A stretch of DNA of 47,473 bases from assembly GCA_041164425.1 (NCBI GenBank), contig JBEAPO010000130.1, positions 1-47,473 on the forward strand, read 5' to 3'. Origin of the DNA: F1-20-MAGs119 sp041164425 (GTDB lineage: Bacteria > Actinomycetota > Acidimicrobiia > Acidimicrobiales > Ilumatobacteraceae). How positions within the stretch are numbered: position 1 is the first letter of the stretch; every line of letters starts with the position of its first letter. Both the position numbers and the translations under genes were made by a program. Below are positions 30,589 through 38,278 of this stretch, piece by piece. Below the pieces are notes generated by a model. That model worked only from the letters and a program-made list of their open reading frames with translations. It searched no databases and was not told the origin of the DNA.

Positions 30589-33294
30589 ATGAGCAAGCCC
30601 CTCGTCATCGTCGAATCCCCCGCGAAAGCGAAGACCATCTCGCAGTTCCTCGGCAGCGAGTTCATCGTGCGCGCCTCCGTGGGCCACATCGCCGACCTCC
30701 CCAGCAAGGGCCTCGCCGTCGACGTCGACAACGATTTCAAGGCTGCCTACGAGCTCACCGAACGTGGTCGCCAGGTCATCCGCGACCTGAAAGCCGACCT
30801 GAAGGGTGCGAGCGTCGTCTATCTCGCAACCGACGAAGACCGTGAGGGTGAGGCGATTTCCGCGCACCTGCGCGAGTACCTGAACCCCAAGGTCGACGTG
30901 CACCGCATGGTGTTCCACGAAATCACGAAGTCGGCGATCGCCGAGGCAGTGGCCAACCCACGAACGATCGACACAAAACTGGTCGACGCTGCCGAGGCCC
31001 GCCGCATCCTCGACCGTCTCTACGGTTACGAGGTCTCCCCCGTTCTCTGGCGCCGCGTCAACCGGGGACTCTCGGCCGGCCGCGTGCAGAGCCCGGCCTT
31101 GCGCCTCATCGTCGAACGTGAACGCGAGCGCATCGCTTTTCGTTCGGCCGCATATTTCGACATCGACGCCAAGACCACCACGACCCCGTCCTTCTCGGCG
31201 CGACTCACCGCACTCGACGGCATACGTGTCGCCACCGGCAAGGACTTCGACCAGCAGGGCAATCCCGCCACCAACGTTGTCGTGGTCACCGAGGTTCGCG
31301 CGAACGAACTCGTCACCGCGCTGACCGGCAAGTCGCTCAGCGTCATCAGCGTCGAGGACAAGCCCTACCGTTCGTCACCGAAAGCGCCGTTCATGACGAG
31401 CACACTCCAGCAAGAAGCTGGCCGCAAACTGCGCCTGTCGGGCCGACAAGTGATGAGCCTCGCGCAAAGCCTCTACGAGAACGGCTTCATCACTTACATG
31501 CGTACCGACTCGGTGGTGCTCGCGGCCGAGGCCATGGGTGAGGTTCGCGACACGATCCGCAAGGTCTACGGCAACGACATGCTCTCGCCGCAGCCGCGCG
31601 TGTTCAACTCGAAAGTGAAGAACGCACAGGAAGCGCACGAGGCGATTCGTCCGACATTGCCACTGCGCGCTCCAGAACAGGTCGAGGGACAACTGAAGTC
31701 GAAGCAAGAAGTGGCGCTCTACCGACTCATCTGGCAGCGCACCCTCGCTTCGCAGATGGCCGACGCCACCGGCGTCACCGTCAGCGTGAAACTGCAGGCG
31801 ACAGCCGGGCAAACGGACTGCGAGTTCTCCGCAAGCGGCACGACGATCACGAAGAAGGGCTATCGGCAGGCCTACGAAGACCTGCCCGACGACGACACCG
31901 ACGATGCGGAAGCCACCGCTGATTCGGTTCTCCTGCCCCCGCTCACGAAGGGCGACACTGTTCTCGTCAGTGAATGGGTGAACAACCCGCACGCCACCAC
32001 TCCCCCCGCGCGCTACACCGAAGCCAGCCTCGTGAAGCGCCTCGAAGAAGAAGGCATCGGACGACCCTCCACGTGGGCCTCGATCATCTCGACGATGGTC
32101 GACCGCGGCGACTACGTGCGCAAGAAGGGCACGGCCCTCGTTCCCACGTGGACCGCGTTCTCGGTCATTCGACTCCTCGAGAACCACTTCACCACGCTCA
32201 TCGACTACAAGTTCACCGCATCGGTCGAAGAAGACCTCGATGCCATCGCGCGCGGCGAGCGCGAGAAGAACGACTGGTTGCACCAGTTCTATTTCGGCAC
32301 ACCGGGACAACTCGAAAAAGAGCCGGGCCTGAAGAAGATCGTCGCCGACAACCTCGACGAAATCGACGCCGCCGAAATCAACACCTTCCCGCTCGGCAAA
32401 CACCCCGACTCGGGTGACGACGTCGTCGTGAAGCCCGGCAAGTACGGGCCCTACGTTCGCTGCGGCGAGAACACCGCCGGCGTCCCCGAGACGCTCACTC
32501 CCGAAGACCTCACGCTCGACGTGGCATTGCAACTCCTCGCCGCTCCGAAGGGCGACGAGCCAATCGGCCAGAAAGACGGTCTGCCGGTCTTCGCCAAGTC
32601 CGGTCGTTACGGCGCCTACGTGCAGTGGGGCACGCCCGAGAATCCGCCGCCCGGCATGGACAAGCCGAAGATGGTGTCGCTGTTCGCCACCATGAACATC
32701 GACCGCTTCACGATGAAGGACGCCGAAGACCTGCTGTCGCTGCCGCGCACACTCGGCAACGACCCTGCCGACGGTGAACCGATCACCGCACAGAACGGCC
32801 GCTTCGGCCCGTACATCTCGAAGGGCAAAGACAGCCGCACCATCTCGAGCGAAGAGCACCTGCTCAACATCACACTCGAAGAAGCACTCGCCCTCCTCGC
32901 CCAGCCGCGCACGTTCGGCCGCGGTCGCGCCGCACCCAAGCCGCCACTCAAGGAATTCGGTAACGACCCCGTCAGCGGCAAGCCCGTCGTTGCCAAGGAG
33001 GGCCGCTTCGGTGACTACGTCACCGACGGCGAAACCAACGCCGGCCTGAAGCGCGGCGACATCCTCGCCGACATGACTCCCGAACGCGCCTTTGAGCTTC
33101 TGCAGTTGCGCCGTGAGTACGTCGCCGAAAACGGAGGCGCACCGAAGAAGCGCGGTGCCCGAGCCGCCGCACCAAAGAAGGCACCGGCAAAGAAGGCCGC
33201 CGCGAAAAAGGCACCCGCCAAGAAGGCTGTGGCGAAAAAGACCGTCGCCAAGAAAGCATCGGCGAAGACGAAAGCCGACAAGACTGACGACTGA
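30589..33294 (+). CDS. topA: DNA topoisomerase I
   Basis: A 901-residue type IA topoisomerase that relaxes negative supercoils. Seen: Toprim domain start LVIVESPAKAKTISQFLGSEF, DEDREGEAISAHL (acidic metal site), FHEITKSAI, LDRLYGYEVSPVLW, active-site tyrosine Tyr303 in ENGFITYMRTDSVVL, EAHEAIRPT, and IGRPSTWASIISTM. The C-terminal half carries repeated short domains with GRFGDY/GRYGAY patterns in place of zinc fingers. It ends with a Lys/Ala-rich tail (PAKKAAAKKAPAKKAVAKK) usual in actinobacteria, which binds DNA and RNA polymerase in characterised cases. Its stop overlaps the tmk ATG (TGATG), so the two are translationally coupled. Confidence 0.97.
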   Translation: MSKPLVIVESPAKAKTISQFLGSEFIVRASVGHIADLPSKGLAVDVDNDFKAAYELTERGRQVIRDLKADLKGASVVYLATDEDREGEAISAHLREYLNPKVDVHRMVFHEITKSAIAEAVANPRTIDTKLVDAAEARRILDRLYGYEVSPVLWRRVNRGLSAGRVQSPALRLIVERERERIAFRSAAYFDIDAKTTTTPSFSARLTALDGIRVATGKDFDQQGNPATNVVVVTEVRANELVTALTGKSLSVISVEDKPYRSSPKAPFMTSTLQQEAGRKLRLSGRQVMSLAQSLYENGFITYMRTDSVVLAAEAMGEVRDTIRKVYGNDMLSPQPRVFNSKVKNAQEAHEAIRPTLPLRAPEQVEGQLKSKQEVALYRLIWQRTLASQMADATGVTVSVKLQATAGQTDCEFSASGTTITKKGYRQAYEDLPDDDTDDAEATADSVLLPPLTKGDTVLVSEWVNNPHATTPPARYTEASLVKRLEEEGIGRPSTWASIISTMVDRGDYVRKKGTALVPTWTAFSVIRLLENHFTTLIDYKFTASVEEDLDAIARGEREKNDWLHQFYFGTPGQLEKEPGLKKIVADNLDEIDAAEINTFPLGKHPDSGDDVVVKPGKYGPYVRCGENTAGVPETLTPEDLTLDVALQLLAAPKGDEPIGQKDGLPVFAKSGRYGAYVQWGTPENPPPGMDKPKMVSLFATMNIDRFTMKDAEDLLSLPRTLGNDPADGEPITAQNGRFGPYISKGKDSRTISSEEHLLNITLEEALALLAQPRTFGRGRAAPKPPLKEFGNDPVSGKPVVAKEGRFGDYVTDGETNAGLKRGDILADMTPERAFELLQLRREYVAENGGAPKKRGARAAAPKKAPAKKAAAKKAPAKKAVAKKTVAKKASAKTKADKTDD

Positions 33295-33902
33295 TGACCC
33301 GCGGCACCTACATCGCGTTCGAAGGACTCGAGGGCTGCGGTAAAAGCACGCACGTCAAGCGACTCGCCGAAACCCTCGGCGCCGTCGCCACCCGTGAACC
33401 CGGCGGAACGCGCATCGGCGCGATGCTGCGTGCGATCCTCGCCGACCCCCACAACACCGACATCGACCCGCGCACCGAACTACTGCTGATGACCGCCGAC
33501 CGTGCACAGTTGATGAGCGAGATCATCGAACCCGCTCTCGTCGCGGGCATGCACGTCGTTTCCGACCGCAGCGTGTACTCGACGCTCGCCTACCAGGGCT
33601 ACGGCCGCAGACTCGGTGTCGAAACCATTCGATCGATCAACGAGTGGGCGCTCAAGCAAACGCTTCCCGACATAGTCGTTTGGATACAGATTCCGCGCGA
33701 CGAAGCCGAACGTCGTCTTGCCAAACGCAACCTCGACCGCTTCGAACGCGAAGGTGCCGACTTCTTTGCTCGCATCGCCGATGGCTTTGCCGAAATGGCC
33801 GCCGCCGACCCCGCACGGTGGATCATCATCGACGGAACGATGCCCAAAGACGACGTGCAAGCCGCCATCCACGCCGCAGTCACACCGCGTTTGTCAGTCT
33901 GA
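33294..33902 (+). CDS. tmk: Thymidylate kinase
   Basis: A 202-residue dTMP kinase, giving dTDP from dTMP and ATP. Seen: P-loop FEGLEGCGKSTHVKRL, TREPGGTRIG, the DRX-type motif SDRSVYSTLAYQGYGR, and a LID region with RNLDRFEREG. It is coupled to topA. A 10-bp inverted repeat (33895-33904 with 33915-33924) overlaps its end. A decayed copy of its last codons lies at about 34,672-34,764, downstream of the lipoprotein gene. Apart from that the gene looks intact. Confidence 0.96.
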   Translation: MTRGTYIAFEGLEGCGKSTHVKRLAETLGAVATREPGGTRIGAMLRAILADPHNTDIDPRTELLLMTADRAQLMSEIIEPALVAGMHVVSDRSVYSTLAYQGYGRRLGVETIRSINEWALKQTLPDIVVWIQIPRDEAERRLAKRNLDRFEREGADFFARIADGFAEMAAADPARWIIIDGTMPKDDVQAAIHAAVTPRLSV

Positions 33903-33924
33903 CACGGTCTCGTCTGTCAGACTG
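33895..33924 (+). other. 10-bp inverted repeat at the end of tmk
   Basis: CAGTCTGACA (33895-33904) and TGTCAGACTG (33915-33924) form a perfect stem around a 10-base loop, spanning the tmk stop. No T-tract follows on the plus strand. The right arm and following bases are conserved in the decayed copy near 34,780, so it may be an ancestral terminator, operator or promoter element. Confidence 0.6.
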
Positions 33925-33933
33925 AGCAAAAGC
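33921..33933. repeat. 13-base repeat (copy 2) upstream of the lipoprotein gene
   Basis: ACTGAGCAAAAGC, identical to the copy at 30507-30519. It starts inside the tmk-end inverted repeat and ends 13 bases before the lipoprotein ATG. Confidence 0.6.
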
Positions 33934-33946
33934 AAAGGGGGCTGTC

Positions 33947-34486
33947 ATGGCGAAGCGAGTACTGGTTGTTTTGGGTTTGGCAGCTGCACTTGCAGTCACG
34001 TCATGCGGTGGGTCAGATGGCGATAGCGCACTCGACGACGCGGTTAACGCGGCTCTCAAGGTTTCGGCGGCCGAGGACGATGCAGGCTTCGCCGTCGATG
34101 ACGCAATGATCGGTTGCGTCGCCGCTGCGGTTCTCGGCAACGATGCCAGTCGCGAAAAACTACAGGCGGCCTTCGACGAGGGGTTGGAAGGAGAAAAGCT
34201 TCTCGAGTCAGTCGGCGACATCGAGTCCGATGCCGACATGACGAAGCTAATGATGGGTTGCATCAGTTCGGAGCAACTCGTCGACATGATGATCGGTGAA
34301 ATGGTGCAGGACGGCGAACCGACAGAAGAAGAGAAGCAGTGTCTCGTCGACGAATTCGACAAGATCGACAAAGACGAACTCACCGACGGCTTGTTCTCGC
34401 TCGGAAACGACCAGACCGACTCACCCGGGGCCACCAAGATCGCCGCCGCATCGGTCTCCTGCCTCGGTCTCGATGCCTTCGGCTGA
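33947..34486 (+). CDS. Putative small acidic lipoprotein with four paired cysteines
   Basis: A 179-residue protein with a lipoprotein signal: basic MAKR, hydrophobic stretch, and lipobox VTSC with Cys20, then GGSDGDS. The mature part is acidic and helical. It carries Cys57, Cys105, Cys132 and Cys172, with Cys pairs about 48 and 40 residues apart in two similar helical units (IGCVAAAVLGN...LMMGCIS and KQCLVDEFDKI...SVSCLGL), which suggests an internal duplication stabilised by disulfides outside the membrane. AAAGGGGG precedes ATG 33947. It lies between tmk and a decayed tmk copy. I do not recognise the family; a surface protein is the only safe inference. Confidence 0.78.
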   Translation: MAKRVLVVLGLAAALAVTSCGGSDGDSALDDAVNAALKVSAAEDDAGFAVDDAMIGCVAAAVLGNDASREKLQAAFDEGLEGEKLLESVGDIESDADMTKLMMGCISSEQLVDMMIGEMVQDGEPTEEEKQCLVDEFDKIDKDELTDGLFSLGNDQTDSPGATKIAAASVSCLGLDAFG

Positions 34487-34671
34487 CCTCCGGGTGCGGA
34501 GTATCAATCGCAGAGACTTCGGAAGTTCTCAGTCGCGTCACCACCGCTGAACACAATTCTCACGACCACGATTGTTTTATGACAGCTCTCTAGATCGGTT
34601 CACGACGGCATGGAGCAGTTCATACCCAACCTCAAGGACACTTCACTGAAGTAGTTCACCCGCACAACATC
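34487..34671. other. Gene-free stretch, first part of a 337-bp gap
   Basis: No open frame with gene-like codon use is seen between the lipoprotein stop and the tmk remnant. Two 60-base lines counted by hand are 50% GC, below the neighbouring genes. An open frame in the tmk-remnant register extends back to a TAG at 34591, with only weak resemblance to tmk. Confidence 0.6.
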
Positions 34672-34764
34672 GAACGTTGGGTTTTGTTTACCCGTACCGG
34701 CACCCCCGAAGACGACACACAGGACGCCATACACACAGCAGTTGCTCCGCGCGTCTCTGGCTGA
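34672..34764 (+). pseudogene. Decayed copy of the tmk 3' end
   Basis: Reading plus-strand codons 34672-34764 gives ERWVLFTRTGTPEDDTQDA followed by IHTAVAPRVSG and a stop. It aligns with the true tmk end ARWIIIDGTMPKDDVQAA-IHAAVTPRLSV-stop. Over the last 60 bases I count 43 identical positions (72%). The similarity continues past the stop: TCTGCCAGACTGAG here against TCTGTCAGACTGAG after tmk. No start codon or P-loop part of tmk is present. It is read as the remnant of a second tmk copy or of a rearrangement at the tmk end. Confidence 0.72.
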
Positions 34765-34782
34765 TCGACTGACTTCTGCCAG

Positions 34783-34796
34783 ACTGAGGCCAAAGC
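34783..34796. repeat. Diverged copy 3 of the ACTGAGCAAAAGC repeat
   Basis: ACTGAGGCCAAAGC follows the tmk remnant in the same relative place that copy 2 follows intact tmk, and lies about 30 bases before the phosphorylase start. Confidence 0.5.
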
Positions 34797-34823
34797 AGAG
34801 CGCCAACAACTCGGGGGTGTGAA

Positions 34824-35621
34824 TTGGACACGGAACAAACTGCGAAGGCGGCTGAAGCGGCTGAATACCTGTGTCGCATAGCGAAAACCAAGAGCTTCGA
34901 CGTTGTGCTTGTTCTCGGCTCGGGATGGGGACCGGCGGCCGATCAAATTGGCGAAACTCAGTTTGAGATACCAATCTCCGATTTGCCCCACTTTCCCACG
35001 CCGACCGTTGCGGGCCATGCGGGCACAGTTCGCACCGTCGTGGCCGGCGACAAGCGGCTCCTCGTCTTTCTCGGCCGGACTCACCTCTATGAGGGGCACG
35101 GGGTCAACGCAGTAACGCACGGAGTGCGCGTCGCTTCTGCGGCCGGATGCCGAGCAATCATCCTGACCAATGGCTGCGGTGGACTCAACCCAAATTGGTC
35201 ACCCGGGACACCAGTTCTCATTCGTGACCACATCAACTTCACCGGCACTTCACCGCTTGAGGGCGCAAACTTTGTCGATCTGACCGACCTGTACTCGCCG
35301 CGACTTCGCGCGCTGTGTCGCGCAATCGATCCAACGCTTGACGAAGGCATCTATGTCCAATTCCGCGGGCCGATGTACGAAACCCCGGCCGAGATCGAGA
35401 TGGTGCGTGCGATTGGTGGGACCTTGGTCGGGATGAGCACCACTCTCGAGGCGATCACCGCCCGTTCGCTCAAGATGGAAATTCTCGGTCTCTCACTCGT
35501 GACCAATCTCGCTGCAGGAATGAGTGGCAAATCCCTCGACCATGCCGAAGTTCTTCAGGCGGGTCGACAATCCGCATCACGAATGGGGAAGTTGCTGTCT
35601 GACGTGGTGCGGACGATGTGA
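34824..35621 (+). CDS. Purine nucleoside phosphorylase (trimeric, PNP-I type)
   Basis: A 265-residue enzyme that splits purine (deoxy)nucleosides with phosphate to base and (deoxy)ribose-1-phosphate. Seen: LVLGSGWGPAAD (phosphate site), TVAGHAGTVRT, FLGRTHLYEGHG, ILTNGCGGLN (base site), HINFTGTSPLEG, VDLTDLYSPRLR, YVQFRGPMYETPAEIEM, VGMSTTLEAI, and VTNLAAGMS, all trimeric PNP signatures. The start is TTG 34824, with a GGGGG tract 7 bases upstream; no ATG or GTG is in frame nearby. It is the first gene of a plus-strand nucleoside catabolic run, with 6 bp to the mutase. Its product feeds the mutase and then DeoC. Confidence 0.95.
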   Translation: MDTEQTAKAAEAAEYLCRIAKTKSFDVVLVLGSGWGPAADQIGETQFEIPISDLPHFPTPTVAGHAGTVRTVVAGDKRLLVFLGRTHLYEGHGVNAVTHGVRVASAAGCRAIILTNGCGGLNPNWSPGTPVLIRDHINFTGTSPLEGANFVDLTDLYSPRLRALCRAIDPTLDEGIYVQFRGPMYETPAEIEMVRAIGGTLVGMSTTLEAITARSLKMEILGLSLVTNLAAGMSGKSLDHAEVLQAGRQSASRMGKLLSDVVRTM

Positions 35622-35627
35622 TCAGAC

Positions 35628-37325
35628 ATGGTGGAGAAACACTCAATTGACAATTGGTTGGCGATCGATCCGGATACCGAAACTCGCACACAACTAGCGG
35701 CACTTATCGAACGCGCCGAATTCGGCGACATCGATGCCACTCAGGAACTCGAGTCGGCGTTTTCATCGCAACTCTCCTTTGGTACGGCAGGGTTGAGAGC
35801 ACGAATGGGTCCGGGCCCGAACCGCATGAACGAGGCCGTCGTGCGACGAACCACCGCGGGACTGGCGAAATATCTCAATGAGCACGGTGGTTCGCGGGTT
35901 GTGATCGGCTTCGACGCTCGACACAAGTCCGAACAATTTGCCCGTGCCACCGCCGAGGTCATGGCTCATCACGGCATCGCCGTCGAGATCTTCGCGGGGC
36001 CAGTCCCGACACCATTGCTTGCATTCGCCATCAACAAACTCCGGGCCGATGCCGGCGTCATGGTCACGGCCAGTCACAACCCGGCGTACGACAACGGATT
36101 CAAGGTCTATCTCGGTGATGGTTCGCAGATCATTTCGCCGGTTGATCAGGAAATCAGCGCCAACATCGCCTCGCTACCGTTGTCCGCGTCGGAGTCACCA
36201 CCTGCTGAATGGTCTTTTTCGCACGTGACGGACGAGATTGTCGACGAGTACATCACGCGTGCGACTGAATTGGTGACCTGCAAACCGGTGACACCAATTC
36301 GCGTTGTTTACACGCCACTCCACGGCGTCGGGCGAGACCTCTTCTTGTCGAGTGCTCGCGCCTGCGGTTTCCGGGATCCGATAGATGTCGAAGTACAAAG
36401 TGCGCCAGATCCAAACTTTCCCACGACTCAATTTCCGAATCCCGAAGAACCAGGGACGCTCGACATCGCGATCGAGGTGGCACAGGCAAACCGAGCGGAC
36501 TTGTTGATTGCCCATGACCCGGATGCCGACCGGTGCTCGGTTGCAATCCCTGTTCGCGACGAGCCCGATTGTTGGCAGCGTCTCACGGGAGATCAGGTCG
36601 GCGCGATTCTTGCTTGGTGGCTATTCGTCAAGAAGCCGACACTCGGAGATGCACAACTCACTAACGACGTTCACTCCGGCCGTCGCGTGCTCGCACAGTC
36701 CATCGTGTCCGGAACCATGCTGGAGCTGATCGCACGCGAGGCGAAGTGCGACTTCGTCACGACACTCACGGGATTCAAGTGGATCGGACGCGTACCCAAC
36801 CTCGCATTCGGTTACGAAGAGGCGCTCGGCTATTGCGTCGACCCACACAACGTGCGTGACAAGGACGGCATCACTGCTGCCCTGCTGGTCATGGAGTTGG
36901 CTTCGTACTTGGCTTCGGCTGGACTCACAATTGGTGACGTCATCGATGAACTCGACCGCAAATACGGGGTACACGCCACCGATCAGCTCTCGATCAGATT
37001 GCAGGCTGGGCAACGTGCCGAGTTGTTCCTCGACTCGATTCGCTCCGAACCTCTTGCCACAACACCCGGCCTACGCATTACACGGATGGACGATCTGTCC
37101 CTTGGTCTTGGAACATTGCCGCCAACGGACGGCATCGCGCTCCAGTTTGAGAACCAATGCAAAATGATCATTCGGCCGAGTGGAACGGAACCAAAGGTGA
37201 AGATCTATCTCCAAGTGTCGCGCGAACCTGCTGTTGACATCGAGGCAGAAAGAGCCTCTGCGAAAGTGTTACTGGAAAAACTTCGCGACGTTGCTCTTCA
37301 CTGGTTCGGCTTGTCAACTGATTAG
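35628..37325 (+). CDS. Phosphohexomutase/phosphopentomutase (PGM2-like alpha-D-phosphohexomutase family)
   Basis: A 565-residue alpha-D-phosphohexomutase. Seen: FGTAGLRARMGPGPNRMN, active-site phosphoserine loop VMVTASHNPAYDNGFKVY with Ser149, metal loop AHDPDADRCSVA, sugar-binding FGYEEALGYCVDP, and phosphate-binding IRPSGTEPKVKIYL. The GYEEALGY form is that of PGM2-type enzymes, many of which work as phosphopentomutases. The position between PNP and DeoC implies interconversion of (deoxy)ribose-1- and 5-phosphate. ATG 35628 follows the PNP stop closely. Substrate preference between pentose and hexose phosphate is inferred from context only. Confidence 0.93.
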   Translation: MVEKHSIDNWLAIDPDTETRTQLAALIERAEFGDIDATQELESAFSSQLSFGTAGLRARMGPGPNRMNEAVVRRTTAGLAKYLNEHGGSRVVIGFDARHKSEQFARATAEVMAHHGIAVEIFAGPVPTPLLAFAINKLRADAGVMVTASHNPAYDNGFKVYLGDGSQIISPVDQEISANIASLPLSASESPPAEWSFSHVTDEIVDEYITRATELVTCKPVTPIRVVYTPLHGVGRDLFLSSARACGFRDPIDVEVQSAPDPNFPTTQFPNPEEPGTLDIAIEVAQANRADLLIAHDPDADRCSVAIPVRDEPDCWQRLTGDQVGAILAWWLFVKKPTLGDAQLTNDVHSGRRVLAQSIVSGTMLELIAREAKCDFVTTLTGFKWIGRVPNLAFGYEEALGYCVDPHNVRDKDGITAALLVMELASYLASAGLTIGDVIDELDRKYGVHATDQLSIRLQAGQRAELFLDSIRSEPLATTPGLRITRMDDLSLGLGTLPPTDGIALQFENQCKMIIRPSGTEPKVKIYLQVSREPAVDIEAERASAKVLLEKLRDVALHWFGLSTD

Positions 37326-37334
37326 AATTGGGTC

Positions 37335-38267
37335 GTGAATCTGCTGATCGGTGATTCGTACGGTGCCTCACATCTGCGCGAAGTCGTCCGAGGCCTGTCC
37401 GGAGTCGACGAAGTCGGCGCGACACAACGCGCAGCAATGCTCGGCACCAGGTCGATCAAAACCTCATCCAAGGCATGGGCCATAGACCTTGCAATATCGA
37501 TGGTCGATCTCACGACGCTCGAAGGAATGGACACCCCACACAAAGTTCGTGCGATGTGTGCAAAGGCAATGCGACCGGACCCAACCGACCACACCGCACC
37601 ACCGGTGGCCGCCGTTTGCGTCTATGGCGACATGGTCAAGGTCGCGCGTCACGAAGTCGGCACGGCTGTCCATGTTGCCGCGGTCGCTACGGCATTTCCC
37701 AGCGGACGTGCGAGCCTCGACGTCAAGTTGCTGGACACGACGAATGCGGTCGACGCCGGCGCCGACGAAATCGACATGGTGATCGACCGAGGTGCGTATC
37801 TGGCCGGCGACTACAAGAAGGTCTACGACGAAATCGTTGCGATAAAGGCGAAGTGCGGCGCGGCTCACCTCAAGGTCATCCTCGAGACGGGTGAACTTCG
37901 AACTCTCGACAATGTCCGAGGCGCCAGCTGGTTGGCGATGCTGGCGGGAGCCGACTTCATCAAGACGTCGACCGGAAAAGTGACGCCGGCCGCAACCCCC
38001 CCGGTCACGTTGGTGATGCTCGAAGCCGTTCGCGACTTCGCTTCAGCCACGGGCAAGCACGTCGGTGTCAAAGCCGCGGGTGGCATCCGCTCGAGCAAGG
38101 ATGCAATCAAATATTTGGTCTTGGTCAACGAAACGGTCGGGGACAATTGGTTGACACCGCAGCTGTTTCGATTCGGCGCTTCAACCTTGCTGAACGACTT
38201 GTTGATGCAACGTCAGCGCCTTGGCGCTGGTCACTACTCTGGTCCCGACTACGTGACGATTGATTGA
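37335..38267 (+). CDS. deoC: Deoxyribose-phosphate aldolase
   Basis: A 310-residue DeoC, longer than the 220-residue short forms, as usual in actinobacteria. It splits 2-deoxyribose-5-phosphate into acetaldehyde and glyceraldehyde-3-phosphate. Seen: ISMVDLTTLEGMDT, VAAVATAFPSGRA, GADEIDMVIDRGAYLAGDY, KVILETGEL, Schiff-base lysine Lys210 in ADFIKTSTGK, and the second catalytic lysine in VGVKAAGGIRS. GTG 37335 lies 9 bases after the mutase stop. Its last codons overlap a possible TTG start of the aldehyde dehydrogenase. The acetaldehyde it makes is the probable substrate of the next genes. Confidence 0.96.
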   Translation: MNLLIGDSYGASHLREVVRGLSGVDEVGATQRAAMLGTRSIKTSSKAWAIDLAISMVDLTTLEGMDTPHKVRAMCAKAMRPDPTDHTAPPVAAVCVYGDMVKVARHEVGTAVHVAAVATAFPSGRASLDVKLLDTTNAVDAGADEIDMVIDRGAYLAGDYKKVYDEIVAIKAKCGAAHLKVILETGELRTLDNVRGASWLAMLAGADFIKTSTGKVTPAATPPVTLVMLEAVRDFASATGKHVGVKAAGGIRSSKDAIKYLVLVNETVGDNWLTPQLFRFGASTLLNDLLMQRQRLGAGHYSGPDYVTID

Positions 38268-38278
38268 GGAATCCGAAG

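Noticed and set aside
33160..33290. Repetitive AAGAAGGC-type units at the end of topA
   Set aside because: They encode the usual Lys/Ala tail of actinobacterial TopA and are not a separate DNA repeat.
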